Assembly (NCBI GenBank): GCA_963575745.1
Contig: CAUYUJ010015023.1
Location: 239,728 to 303,727, forward strand
DNA: 64,000 nt
Source of the DNA: Prorocentrum cordatum
Lineage: Eukaryota > Sar > Dinophyceae > Prorocentrales > Prorocentraceae
Direction of reading: 5' to 3'
A model generated the notes under the pieces. That model saw only the letters and a list, made by a program, of their open reading frames with translations. It searched no databases and was not told the origin of the DNA. Positions 1 to 10,525 of the stretch are shown one piece after another. Every line of letters begins with the position of its first letter. The first letter of the stretch is position 1. The position numbers and the translations under genes were made by a program.

Positions 1-1296
1 TGCCATTCGTTGGTGGATGCCCTAGCGTCCGATCTCCCATCCGACGGCCACGCCATGTTATGTGGGAGAATTCTGGCACGGCCCTGGCGGTTCGGATAAA
101 GTCATGCCACGCGCGGGGGTGATTGGGTTTCGTTGGTCTCCATCGCACGCCTCGTTAGAAACTCGTGCGTCCTCGCCTTCTTCTCCCCCTGCCCATTCCC
201 CGATTGTGTCTGACACAAGGTGCCTTTGCATCTTTGCCTTTTGCAACCATCACTTTCCGATTCGGGATCCTTGCGTCCTAGGGTGCGTTGTCTGTCGGTG
301 CAGGCAGAAGTTGTTTCAACGCCGGGCGGCCAAGGGTCTTGCATCCTTACATTGCGTCCGCGCGATGGGTTCCGATTATATCCAGACTTCCTAGGATTCA
401 ATTGTGTGGAATCGTTGCCTTGAACCATCTTCTGCTGTTTCGGGCCATCTTTGGGGCCAGTTTGGAGCATCGGCGGCCTTTTTGGAGCGATCTTGGGCCG
501 TCCCGGCCTGCCTTGACCGCTCGCGAACCCCCCCAACAAAAAATGCAGGGAGGGGGGGGCCAAATGGAAGAGGGTTGTGAATGACGACAGACATGTGTCG
601 TTAGACCACATACGCCCTAACCGGTTGGTGGGATTATGTGGAGTCGCCTGCCCCCGAAGCTCTTGACCCTTTGCCAAGGCCAGGCTTTTCCTCCAGAGCC
701 GTCTCTCGAAAGCCCCCGCAGGCCTTGAAAACTGCGCCCCCCTGGCCGCCGGAAACGCCGAAGAAACCTTATGAAACCCTCCGGCCCGACCCGTCCGAGT
801 CGCCGGAGGCCTGCGTCTGTTGGGGCCCAGCACCCTGGCACTTGCCGAGGGGCGACGGATAGGCGTGCTCCATCGCACAGTTGCCGCAAAGATTTGTCCT
901 TCGCAGGTCGCCGCGCACCCGCACATCGCGGGAGGGCGGTCCCATGCGGTGTTACGGTTGATCAGCACCAGGTCACTGTGGGCTTCGGACTGTGCGCCCC
1001 CGCAGGTCTGGATTGCAAACTGTCCGACCGCGGGAGGGCCGATCTCAGAGTCTCGCCCGCCCAGCCCTGGCGGCGTGGAGCCTCTGGTTGCCGAGCACCT
1101 TTCCTGCTCTTCTTCAGCGCAGCGCGAGTGACGCGGAGAGGGAGGGCAAGAGGGAGGATGTGGGAGGGGAGTGGCTTGGATTTCCAGGTGAAGTTTTCGG
1201 AGGCTCGTGTTCCTCCACGCCAGGCCCCAGGGATGCGGAGGCTCGTGGTCCTCCTGCGCCCTGGGCCCCGTTCATATTTCACCTCCACCCCGCAAT
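1..1296. other. Noncoding stretch, no gene recognised
   Basis: Open frames here are GC-driven and overlap on both strands; none shows a known domain. Two weak repeat traces are visible. Positions 265-345 carry the paired CCTTGCGTCC / AAGGGTCTTGC motifs found inside the MITEs at 31.4 and 34.4 kb. Positions 613-638 (ACGCCCTAACCGG then TTGGTGGGATT) resemble the right end of the element inserted at 8300-8903. Confidence 0.6.
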
Positions 1297-1464
1297 CGGG
1301 TGTTGCTAGAAGTACCCCTGGCCCAAGGTGCCCCCAGGATTCTCGGGGTGGCCCAGACGGCCTCCAGAGCACCCCATCACGAGGCCCGGAGGGCCCCAGG
1401 GGCCCCAAAAGGGAGCGAAAAGCTGGGAGCACCTTGGGGCCAGGGGCACTTCTGGCAACACCCG
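1297..1464. repeat. Foldback element with 35-bp inverted arms
   Basis: The left arm (1297-1331, starting CGGGTGTTGCTAGAAG) is the near-perfect reverse complement of the right arm (1429-1464, ending CTTCTGGCAACACCCG). The roughly 97-bp interior is GC-rich and noncoding. No second copy was found in the window. The form is that of a nonautonomous inverted-repeat element. Confidence 0.75.
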
Positions 1465-1622
1465 ACTCAAGGGCGCCTCCTCCACTCGTGAGGGAAGGGG
1501 AGCTCGTGCACTGCATGGGCCGCACTCCGTTGCCCTGCAAGCATGTCGGGCGGGGGATGCCGACGGGGACGGACCGGGGACGGACCGGGGGGAGAGGGAG
1601 AAGGCTGCAGGCCCATGAGGAG

Positions 1623-1815
1623 CGGGGGCGGCAGAGAGGGGGATGATGACTAGGGGGGGGGGGTATCATGGCGGGGGCCATGATAGTTCCCCAGATCTCA
1701 GGGCGCCGCTTCTCATCTCGTCACGTCCCTGGCCCCCCCGCTGGGCCGCGCACGTGCCGCCGGTCATGATTTGCACCCCCCCCTCTGTTGGGCACCCCCC
1801 TGTTGGCCGCTCCCG
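1623..1815. mobile_element. MITE-like element, copy 1 (second copy at 37.6 kb)
   Basis: The ends form an imperfect ~20-bp inverted repeat (CGGGGGCGGCAGAGAGGGGG at the left; its complement begins CGGGAGCGGCCAACAGGG). The interior holds a small palindrome, ATCATGGCGGGGGCCATGAT. The whole 193 bp recurs at 37629-37822 with roughly 85% identity by eye, so this is a dispersed element. No coding capacity. Confidence 0.7.
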
Positions 1816-1909
1816 AGAGGGGCGCGCAGCTGGGGTGCGCCGAAGGGCAGCCGGCAGGGCGTGCAGGGGCCGTCGCTGCCGCCGGCCCATCCCGCCGCCG
1901 TGCCTGGGT

Positions 1910-2175
1910 GTGGGGCCAGAGGCCCTCGCCTATCGGGGGCCTCTTGGGGCCTCCTGGGGTCCTCTTGGCGGGCTCCTGCGGTCTTCGTGGGGGGTCTCCT
2001 GCAGTCTCCTGGGGGCCCTGCTGGCGGTCCCGGGGGGCTCGACGTGTCGGTTCGTGTTCCCCCTCTTGGGGCCCTCTTTGGATACGCCTGGGCCGTCTTC
2101 GGAGCCCTCCTGGGCCGTCTCGGAGCCCTCCTGAGCCGTCTGAGGGCCCTCTTGAGGTATCTTGTGCCGTCTTGG
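1910..2175. repeat. Degenerate G-tract repeat of about 10-11 bp (TCTTGGGGCC-like)
   Basis: Successive blocks of GGGGCCTCTTG, GGGGTCCTCTTG and GCCGTCTTCGGAGCC recur about every 10-12 bp. The same motif recurs at 8.4, 10.2, 14.3, 15.8, 37.9, 40.7 and 56.1-56.6 kb in either orientation. It is noncoding and keeps frames open only because it lacks stops. Confidence 0.6.
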
Positions 2176-2839
2176 GGCAATTTTGGAGCGCTGGCAGACC
2201 GAAAAGGCGACAGCGCTAGATTCTTGCGCAAACCACGAGAGGGATCCGTGGTGTTTGCCTTTTGGGTCCTCTTGAGGCCCGTTCCATCCTGCTCGTCGTA
2301 TTCCCCCTTGTCCCCGTCCTGGTCCGGCTCTTCGCCCATGGCCTCTGGTTTTGTGAGTTCCTCTTCGTCAACCATTTCCCATGCCAGGCCGCCCGCCTGG
2401 ACAACGGCGAGACCCTGGTGAAGGCTGGCTCCGCGCGCGCGGCCGATGACCGCCTCCTGGTGCGGCCAATGGCGGCCACTCTCGGCGTTGTGAGGGACGA
2501 CACGGGGGCCCCCAAACGGTGTGGTGACCACACTGTGTTTAGTCGGTGGGGATTTGGTGTCACCGCATAGGTTTGGGTGGGACCAGGATCGTTCTCCGAG
2601 GATGTCTCTGGCGACCGGGACCCTCAGTTGAGGCAACCGCGGTGTCTGGAGCAGCCCTGGAAGTCGGCGGGCTGCACCACAGGGCCGGTGATTTCGGGGG
2701 GGGGGGGGCACGGGCGGAACGGCGGCATGCCTGGCCGAGCTCGGGTGGCCAGGTTCTGATGCAGAACTTTGGGCCCGAGACTTTCGCGGGCGAGGTTTTG
2801 GGAACCACGACCGCAGGACCCCCCCCCTACCAGAAAATT

Positions 2840-2840
<1 letters not shown>
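2176..2840. other. Noncoding stretch, no gene recognised
   Basis: No domain-bearing frame, inverted repeat or tandem repeat was found between the G-tract repeat and the CA microsatellite. Confidence 0.5.
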
Positions 2841-2843
<3 letters not shown>

Positions 2844-2879
<36 letters not shown>

Positions 2880-3202
2880 GCACACGCACACACGCGCACA
2901 CGCACACACGCACACACGCACACACGCACACACGCACACAGGCACACACGCACACACGCACACACGCACACACGCACACACGCACACACGCACACACGCA
3001 CACACACGCACACACGCACACACGCACACACGCACACACGCACACGCACACGCACACGCACGCACACACGCACACACGCACACACGCACACACGCACACA
3101 CGCACACACGCACACACGCACACGCACACGCAAACGCACACGCACACGCACACGCTCACACACGCACACGCACACGCACACGCACACACACGCGCGCACA
3201 CA
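2844..3202. repeat. CA microsatellite with CGCACA higher-order pattern
   Basis: Pure CA dinucleotides (2845-2877) pass into ACACGC hexamers and octamers for about 320 bp. The His/Thr-rich and Cys/Val-rich frames crossing it on both strands are translation artefacts of the repeat. Confidence 0.95.
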
Positions 3203-3439
3203 TGACGTGGCCTGCCCTGGAACAGAAAGACCGATATCTCCATGGCAGTGTTGCTTCCCAGTCCTCGCCCCTACACGCACGGGCATGGTGGCCATCCGCA
3301 TCTGCGTCCAGCGCGTGGCCTCCGCGTGTTCCGCGCGTGAACCTCGCCGTGCGTGTGCGTTTGTACAGCTTCCCGGTAATGGTCCAAATAATGCTGACCT
3401 GCAAAACAAGGCAGACCATCAATCGAAATTACGTTGAGG

Positions 3440-3722
3440 GCGGGATGAAGAGGAGCAGGAGGAGGAGGAGGAGGAGGAAGAGGAGGAGGAGGAGGAGGAG
3501 GAGGAGGAGGAGAAGCAGCCGAGCGCGTTCGGGGCAGGGTCGTGGGACTGTGCAGGAGGAGGGGGCGGCGGAGGAGAGGGAAGGGGCGGAGGATGAGGAT
3601 GAGAAGGAGGGGGGAGGAGCAGGAGGAGAAGAGGCAAGAGTAGAGGATGAGGAGGATGGCGGCAGAGGATGTGAAGGATGGGAAAGCGGGAGATGAGGAG
3701 GAGGAGGAGGATGAGGATGAAC
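3440..3722. repeat. GGA-rich purine tract
   Basis: AGG/GAG trinucleotides are nearly pure from 3451 to 3512, then interrupted to 3722. The Arg/Glu-rich frames here are not genes. Confidence 0.9.
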
Positions 3723-3870
3723 ACGAGGAGGCGAAGCTCAGGAGTGGTGATGTAAGAAATGGGAGCGTTGCCTAGGAGATTAGGCGGTGCTATTTGGTCG
3801 AGGGCTTAGGAAACGGAGTTTGTGTGAAGGTATGGGGGGGCTCTCTGGGGGAACGGATGCGATTTGTTCC

Positions 3871-6110
3871 CAACCATCCTGTGGTGTTGGGTCCTCGTTT
3901 TGAAGAGACGGTGCCCCGCGTCTCCTTCCTCCTCCTCTCCTCCTCCGCCTCCTCTCCTCTCCTCCTCTCCTCCCCTCCTCTCCTCCTCTCCTCTTCACCC
4001 ACCCAGTACACCGTTTCGTGGCTCCATAGGGAGCTCCACCGAAGGCCCCAGTGCCCGCGCCCGCATGCGTCACCCACACCCATTTCGGCACACCCCTCAC
4101 ACGTTTCGTGGCTCCATAGGGAGCTCCACCGAAGGCCCCAGTGCCCGCGCCCGCATGCGTCACCCACACCCATTTCGGCACACCCCTCACACGATTCGTG
4201 GCTCCATAGGGAGCTCCACCGAAGGCCCCAGTGCCCGCGCCCGCATGCGTCAGACACATTTCGGCACACCCTCACACGTTCGTGGCTCCATAGGGAGCTC
4301 CACCGAAGGCCCCAGTGCCCGCCCGATGCGTAGCAACAACCATTTTCGGCACACCCTCACACGCTTCGTGGCTCCATAGGGAGCTCCACCGAAGGCCCCA
4401 GTGCCCGCGGCCGCATGCGTCCCCCACACCCATGTCGGCACACCCCTCACACGTTTCGTGGCTCCATAGGGAGCTCCACCGAAGGCCCCAGTGCCCGCGC
4501 CCGCGCCGCATGCGTCAGCCACACCCATTTCGGCACACCCCTCACACGTTTCGTGGCCCCATAGGGAGCTCCGCCGAAGGCCCCAGTGCCCGCGCCCGCA
4601 TGCGTCTCCCACACCAATTTTCGCCACACCCTCTACATTTCGTGGCTCCATAGGGAACTCCACCGAAGGCCCCAGTGCTGCCGCCCGCTTTTTGCGTCAC
4701 CCACATCAAGTCGGCACACCCCTAACACGCTTCGTGGCATTAGGGCCATTCGTGGCCTCCATAGGAAGCTCCACCGAAGTCCCCACAGTGCACCGAGCCC
4801 GCCATGCTCACCCACACTTTCTTTTCGGCACACCCCTCAAACGTTTCGTGGCTACTTAGGGAGCTCCGCCACGAAGGCCATGTGCCGCGGCCGCATGCGT
4901 CCCCCACACCCATTTCGGCACACCCCTCACACGCTTCGTGGCTCCATAGGGAGCTCCACCGAAGGCCCCAGTGCCCGCGGCCGCATGCGTCCCCCACACC
5001 CATTTCGGCACACACCTCACACGCTTCGTGGCTCCATAGGGAGCTCCACCGAAGGCCCCGGTGGCCGCGGCCGCATGCGTCACCCACACCCATTTCGGCA
5101 CACCCCTCACACGTTTCGTGGCTCCATAGGGAGCTCCACCGAAGGCCCCAGTGCCCGCGGCCGCATGCGTCACCCACACCCATTTCGGCACACCCCTCAC
5201 ACGTTTCGTGGCTCCATAGGGAGCTCCACCGAAGGCCCCAGTGCCCGCGCCCGCATGCGTCACCCACACCCATTTCGGCACACCCCTCACACGTTTCGTG
5301 GCCCCATAGGGAGCTCCACCGAAGGCCCCAGTGGCGGCGCTCACATGCGCATGCGTCCCGCACACCCATTTCGGCACATCCCTGACAGGTTTCGTGGCCC
5401 CATCATCCACCGGAGGCCCCAGTGGCGGCGCTCACATGCGTCACCCACACCCACCCAATTCGGCACACCCCTCACACGTTTCGTGGCCCCATAGGGAGCT
5501 CCACCGAAGGCCCCAGCGGCCGCGCTCACATGCGTCCCCCCCGCCACCCATCCCGGCACGCCCCTCACAACAACAGGTTTCGTGGCCCCATAGGGAGCTC
5601 CACCGAAGGCCCCAGTGGCACCGCCCGCATGCGTCACCACCCGCACCCAATTCGGCACACCCCTCACACGTTTCGTGGCCCCATAGAGAGCTGCACCGAA
5701 GGCCCCAGTGGCGGCGCTCACATGCGTCCCCGCCACACATCCCAGTACACCCCTCACGCGCTTCGTGGCCCCATAGGGAGCTCCACCGAAGGCCCCAGTA
5801 GCGGCGCTTACATGCGTCTCCGCCACCCATCCCGGCCCCCCCCCCCGCAGCAGCATCATGTTTCGGGGACCCATAGGGAGCTCCACTGGAGGCCCCAGTG
5901 GCGGCCCGCACATGCGCTTCCGCCACCCATGTCGGCACGCCCCGCGCGTGTTTCATGTCCCCATAGGGAGCTTCGCCGAATGCCCCAGTGGCACCCATCT
6001 CGGCACACCCCTCACACGTTCCGTAATCCTATGGGGAGTTCCATTGAAGATGAAACCCGCAGCTGCGGTACTGACAACTGCATATGGTTGGGTTCTTCGC
6101 CAGGCTAATG
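3871..6110. mobile_element. Composite repeat, copy 1: leader, TCC tract, 90-bp array, terminal module
   Basis: A leader starting CAACCATCCTGTGGTGTTGG (3871-3935) is followed by a TCC/CTC tract (to about 4000), an array of 90-bp units (4013-about 6040) and a terminal module ending near 6110 (CAACTGCATATGGTTG ... CGCCAGGCTAATGTT). The same modules in the same order recur at 35199-35960, and leader + TCC + a single unit at 18834-19290. The conserved order and ends suggest one mobile unit whose internal array varies in length. The transposition class is unknown. Confidence 0.65.
4013..6040. repeat. 90-bp minisatellite array, about 22 units
   Basis: Each unit contains TTTCGTGGCTCCATAGGGAG, then CTCCACCGAAGGCCCCAG, a GC-rich variable part with GCATGCGTC, and CATTTCGGCACACCCCTCAC. 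Spacing is exactly 90 bp in early units (4013, 4103, 4193) and drifts in later ones through indels. Because 90 is a multiple of three, long frames persist on both strands; they are artefacts. Confidence 0.9.
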
Positions 6111-7324
6111 TTACTTGAGCGGTGCTCCATGGGATGGCGCGGTAACTTCTTGAAGGGGTTTGGGCAATCCTTAGAGAGGGAAGCCTAAAGTCATTGAGGG
6201 AATCACGATATTTGGAACGGCGAGTTGGTGATCGACTTGCGGGATGAGATGACATTCGGGCCCTGGGAATGGGAGGAGTTATGAGAGGTTGCGAAAACGA
6301 CCGAAGCAACATTCGCATGCATCAAGGGCGTATGATGCCGTCGTGGGCCCCGAACAGCCATTTTGTGCAATCTACGGTGTGCAACACATCGAGGGCGCCA
6401 TCCAGACGGCGCAATCTTCGCATTGAGTGGTGCAACCTATAGGGTGCCAACATGTGGAGCGCAACGCATATGGTGCAGCCTTTGCGGTGTGACCTCTATG
6501 GATGGAACTTTCCGGGGTGGTACCCTCCGATGTAGGACTCCATGGGGTGGGGCCCCACGAGCAGGGACCCTACGGACTGTGACCCTATTGGGCACCCTGT
6601 GGGTCTGCACCCGATCGTCAGGAAACCAAGCGGGGATCGCAACGGTGGGAACGGCCAACATCGGGCGTGCTCACGATTATCGGGTTGGTTCACCAAGAGA
6701 AAAAGTAACCCATTCGTGCAAGCACTTTCGGGGGAAATGCATCGCCGTACCGAGGGTGCCTTGACGTTCTCTCAGTGCGCCCGACTGCGCATGTTGCTCG
6801 CGGGCACGAGCTCATCGCGACGGCAGCCCCGAGGGGCACGAAGGCTCCCTACCCCGCCCCCCGTCGATCAGCCTAGCGAGACACTGGGCTTGCGTGGTCT
6901 GGCCGGGATCCCTCCCCATTCATGCTTTCTAGTAACGAAGCTTCAGTTCGGGAAATATAAGATCCCACTTTGTAAATGTTTGGTTGCCGTGGACCCTCGT
7001 CGGGATGCAGATCCGCAGCTTGATTTCAAATTGGCGTCATCGTTGGGCCATCTCGGGAGCACATCCAGGCCATTCCGGGGTCTTGTTGTCGTGTTCTGGT
7101 ATTGCTTCGGCCATTGTGGGCCCGCCTGGGGGCCATCGCGTGGTCATTGAGACATCTCTTCGTCGCCCGTTGCATACATGTTGGGCCGCCTTGGAGTTGC
7201 CTTACGGCCTGCTGGAAGCCACGTCGAGATCATGTGCGGGTCACTGGGCCCTCTTGGGGGCGCCTTGAGGGCGCGGTGGGTTCGCGTCGCGGACGCCACG
7301 GCGACCCCTCCGCGGGCGTTTTCA
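6111..7324. other. Noncoding stretch with weak degenerate repeats
   Basis: No gene recognised. Between 6360 and 6620 there is a faint repetition of GGTGCAACCTATAGGGTGC-like words (GTGTGCAAC, GGTGCAACC, GGTGCAGCC, GGTGTGACC), possibly an old minisatellite. The remainder is featureless. Confidence 0.45.
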
Positions 7325-7465
7325 AGGTTGAACGCCGCCAGTGGCATCGGCCCATATGGAACGACCTGGCGATCGGAAGGCCATCAATTGTTCAAGGTTC
7401 AGCGAACCACGCGGTGTCGGAAACCAGCGCCAGGGACGTCGCGACACGAACCTGCCGCATTGTCG
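7325..7465 (+). repeat. Dispersed repeat, copy 1 (second copy at 61.5 kb)
   Basis: Shares the ordered blocks TTGAACGCCGCCAGTGG, ATCGG..., TTCAAG and ACGCGAACCTGCCG-like sequence with 61505-61640. Divergence is considerable. No coding potential was identified. Confidence 0.5.
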
Positions 7466-7756
7466 GGCCGCTTGGTGACTTGATACCATCTTGGCAGCGC
7501 ATTGGGGTCGCGGGGCCGCTTTGGCATCGGCTTGGGTCCTCTCGAGGTCTTGCGCGTGTCCAGGAACAACTTTTGTGGCGGCCAGGTGGAGATTCAGAGC
7601 TGCTGTGTGGAAGCGGCGACGTCTTAATTGAGTTTGTGATGCAAGAAATTGCTCGCGCTGGTCAGGCGCGAACTGGGCCATTCTAGGTCGACTTGTGTTC
7701 CGATAGCTCGCGCTCGGATGATGAGGAAGGATACCACGTGCCCCATATGTGCACCA

Positions 7757-7781
7757 TATATATATATATATATATATATGC
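7757..7781. repeat. TA dinucleotide run
   Basis: About twelve TA dinucleotides flanked by GTGCACCATA and TATGCACAG, so the run lies inside a short inverted repeat and could form a cruciform. Confidence 0.9.
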
Positions 7782-8299
7782 ACAGCGATGCACACTGCGA
7801 GCGCCCTACCCTACTAGGCACGATGAGTTTTGCACGACCATTCCACTGCGTGCTCGAAGCTCGCTCAGCTGATCTTCGCCCGCCAGCCTTTCTCTCGGCA
7901 AATCGGTGGTGCGAGGCGTCAGTCGTGATACGGTGCAGGGAAAAACAGGCAACATTTCCCCCTCCCCTGCGGTTCAAAGTTGGCACGGTTGCGCATCACC
8001 GCTCGGGCACTCAAACTCGGAAGATCCGAAACCAACAGTACATTCGGGGCGAGGTGGGGGGAGTTCAAACCACATGCTGCGTGCGAGTGTTGCTCAATGT
8101 TTTCCCACACCTGTATCGCGCTGTGGTGTCCTCTGGTAAGGGGACAAAACAATGAAACCCCTTCGTCTTCGGCCCCGCATTCGCCCGCCCCCTCCCCCCA
8201 ATTTCAAAGTTGGGTTCGGCCTCTCGGAGGCCCTGGGGGTTCCACTTTTTTATCCTCTCACGCCTGTGCTGCCAAATGCTTGAGGCCAACTTTGAAATT

Positions 8300-8903
8300 C
8301 TAGACGCTTCGCGTATCCCCACCAGCCCGTCCAGAAACGACGCCCAGGCGAGTAGAGGGTCGTCCTGAGGGGCTTTTCGGCGTCTTGGGTGCCTCGGGGG
8401 GGCCTCTGTGGGCCGTTCGGGATCCTCTTTGGGGCCTCCTGGGGGCCTCTTGGGGCCTCTTGGGGCCATCTTGGGGCCTCTGGGAGCACCTTGGGTGCCT
8501 CTGGGGGGTCTCTTGGGGCCTCTTGGGGGTCTCTTGGGGGCCTCCTGGGGGCCTCTTGGGGGGCCTCTTGGGGCCATCTTGGGGCCATCCTGCGGCCTCT
8601 TGGGGCATCCTGGGGGCCTCTTGCGGCCATCGTGGAGGAAATCGATCAAAGAAGGGGGGGTCCTAAATTTCAGCCCCCCCCTCAGAAGGCCAAAATGGGG
8701 CAAATGGGGCCAAAACCCTAGTAAAATCAATAATTTTGGCTTCCTCGCCGAGGTCGTTCTGGGCGCTCCAACGCGCCGCGGAACCCCCTGTCCAGGTCAG
8801 TGGGGAGGGGGTAGGGGGAGGGGTAAACCCCTCCCCGAAGGGGAAGAAGGAGGGGTGGAAGAGGAAACTCCTTAAACCGCCGACGCCCTAAAGGGCTGGT
8901 GGG
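8300..8903. mobile_element. 604-bp insertion nested in a MITE, flanked by ATT
   Basis: Comparison with 49233-49457 defines the insert: ATT occurs on both sides (8297-8299 and 8904-8906). Near its ends are inverted motifs CCCCACCAGCCCG and GGGCTGGTGGG. A minimal derivative holding only these ends lies at 55758-55793. The interior is mainly the G-tract repeat and a G-rich block with AAACCCCTCCCC; no protein is encoded. Confidence 0.65.
8395..8640. repeat. G-tract repeat, period about 10-11 bp
   Basis: The clearest example of the family: units such as TCTTGGGGCC and TCCTGGGGGCC recur over 245 bp, with G-runs spaced close to one helical turn. It lies inside the 604-bp insert. Confidence 0.75.
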
Positions 8904-9104
8904 ATTGGGGGGAGGGGGGGCGTGGTGTCAAGGGTTCCACTTTTTTGCCCATCTGCGGTCCCTCGGCGCTGCGTGCCGGTACTCCGCGCAGGCGTCCTCC
9001 CCATCCCCGTCTGGGACGTGCCATGGCCGCGCGCACCCCCCGCCGAGGGCCTCACGGCAGCACCGGCGCGGGCGGAGCCTGTGAGGCCCGAGCCTCCCCA
9101 TCTA

Positions 9105-9253
9105 GGGGGCCACGTGCGAACCCTACCCCTACCCCCCACGATTTCTGAGGGGGAGGGCGGGGTCCACTTCGTTCGGGAGCTCCCGAGCGAAGTGGACCCC
9201 ACCCTCCCCCTCAGGAATCGTGGGGGCAGGGGTGGGGTTCGCGTGTGGCCCCC
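9105..9253. repeat. Palindromic (foldback) element, copy 1
   Basis: About 70-bp arms meet at GGGAGCTCCC (centre 9179). The outer end reads GGGGGCCACGTGCGAACCC and the other end is its inverse. A second copy is at 20536-20680, where one arm continues into the 76-bp satellite. Confidence 0.85.
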
Positions 9254-9393
9254 CACCATGTTCGTTCCGATGCGAGGCGAGCCCCGCTCGGGCCCCGTGC
9301 CGATGTGCTCCTCGGCCATGGCCGGCGGCGAAGGGCGACACAGGCCTCGGGGGCTCGAGTGGGGTAGGCTCGCGCTCGCGACTTGGGCATCGG

Positions 9394-9592
9394 TAGGGGA
9401 ACAAAAAGTGGCACAAACATAAAAACTCGGAGGTCCGCGCGGATTTCTCGGATCGGCGCTGGACCCCCCTCCCTGGCGCGCGGAGCGCGCCAGGGGCGGC
9501 GCCGGAGACGCCGCCGGGGGGCCCCAGCGCCGATCCGAGAAATCCGCGCGGACCTCTGAGTTTTTATGTTTGTGCCACTTCTTGTTCCCCTA
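9394..9592. repeat. Foldback element with about 69-bp arms
   Basis: The left arm (TAGGGGAACAAAAAGTGGCA...) and right arm (...TGCCACTTCTTGTTCCCCTA) are almost perfect reverse complements over about 69 bp. The internal loop has smaller palindromes (GGCGCGCGGAGCGCGCC). Both ends carry TA. A diverged relative with the same inner core (GAGGTCCGCGCGGA) is at 57661-57813. Confidence 0.85.
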
Positions 9593-9773
9593 AGCGGGGC
9601 TCCCCGCAGGTTGAGCAGCTGAACTGCCAGGTGGGCCACCTGGGCGCAAGGCTCACCTTCACCACGTCCACGGGCAGGAGCCCCCTCCCCCCTCCCGAGG
9701 GCAGGGTGCGGGCTGGCAGGGGTGAGGCGGTCTGCGGCCGAGCCGGCGGGCCCTGGGGAGGCTTCTCTGTGGC

Positions 9774-9905
9774 TCGGCATCGTTCGGACGTGTGCATGTT
9801 GTCTCGGCGAGGGCCCTCGAGGAGCAGACTGGATCCTCTCACGGAAAGATAAAAAACGAACGCAGTCGAAGAGTGCACGGGGAGTGGAGGTCCGAGCGAT
9901 GGCGA
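9774..9905. mobile_element. 130-bp inverted-repeat element, copy A (introner-like family)
   Basis: The left end TCGGCATCGTTCGGACGTG and right end GGTCCGAGCGATGGCGA are inverted (14 of 16 positions). Internal CTCGGCGAGGGCCCTCGAGG and GAACGCAGTCG blocks match the other four copies (26312, 55268, 62093, 62231). Noncoding. Confidence 0.75.
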
Positions 9906-10159
9906 GATGGTTAGTTACTTGGCTCGTTGGGTGTCCCCATGTTCATCGGGCTCCTTGGGGTCCTTGGTATCCTGCCGCTAGCCTGTGCGCCTATGCGATC
10001 TCACACTGTCGACTACGCCTGCGGCGAGTCGCCGCCGCCCCCCGCCTGTTGGAACCGCTTCTCTGCTGCGAAGTGTCGATCGACAGTGCGGCCGCGCTGG
10101 TGGACTGCGCGTTCCCCCAGCTGGTGGGAGAATCACGGGGGAACGCGGGGGGGGGGGGG

Positions 10160-10340
10160 CCGTCTTGGGCCTCTCTCCGGGCTCTTTTCTGGCCTCTGGG
10201 GCCTTCTCGGGGGCCTCCTGGGGCCCGCTCGGAACGTCTTGGGGCTTTCTGGGGTCTCGTGGGGCGTTCCTGGGCCGTCTGGCGCTTTCGGAGGCCGTCT
10301 TGGACGCCTCTATGGGCCCTCTGGGGGCCATTCCGTGCCC
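10160..10340. repeat. G-tract repeat, degenerate
   Basis: GGGGCCTTCTCGGGGGCC-like words with G-runs every 10-12 bp, preceded by a G12 run near 10148. Confidence 0.6.
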
Positions 10341-10525
10341 GGCAGTGTTTGGGCCGCCGTGGACTGTCTGGTCTCGGAAGGCATCTTGGGCCGCCTCAGA
10401 CGCTCGTAGGACCGAGCAGGCGAGAACCCGTGTAACACTGAACAGCCTGTGGCTTCTCAGCCCCGCGGGCCCCAAAGACGCCCCCAGAGACCCCCAAACT
10501 GTCCGGTTGAACACGCTGGTCTTTG

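Larger units (their letters stand above)
8133..8960. mobile_element. MITE split by a later insertion; uninterrupted copy at 49233-49457
   Basis: The left part (8133-8299) and right part (8907-8960) together match the 225-bp element at 49233-49457, including CAAAGTTGGGTTCGGCCTC, GGTTCCACTTTTTT and CGTGGTGTCAAGGGTTCCAC. The intervening 604 bp is absent from the second copy. Left (GGTAAGGGGACAAAAC) and right ends are inverted with respect to each other. Noncoding. Confidence 0.75.

Noticed and set aside
102-968. 288-codon minus-strand frame
   Set aside because: Arg/Pro-rich composition expected from GC-rich noncoding DNA; no motif.
4013-6040. CRISPR-like appearance of the 90-bp array, and Pro/His-rich frames across it
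   Set aside because: Units are contiguous whole-unit repeats with no unique spacers, in an evidently eukaryotic context. The open frames follow from a 90-bp period divisible by three.
7757-7781. TATA run as a promoter
   Set aside because: A pure dinucleotide run inside a hairpin with no downstream gene.
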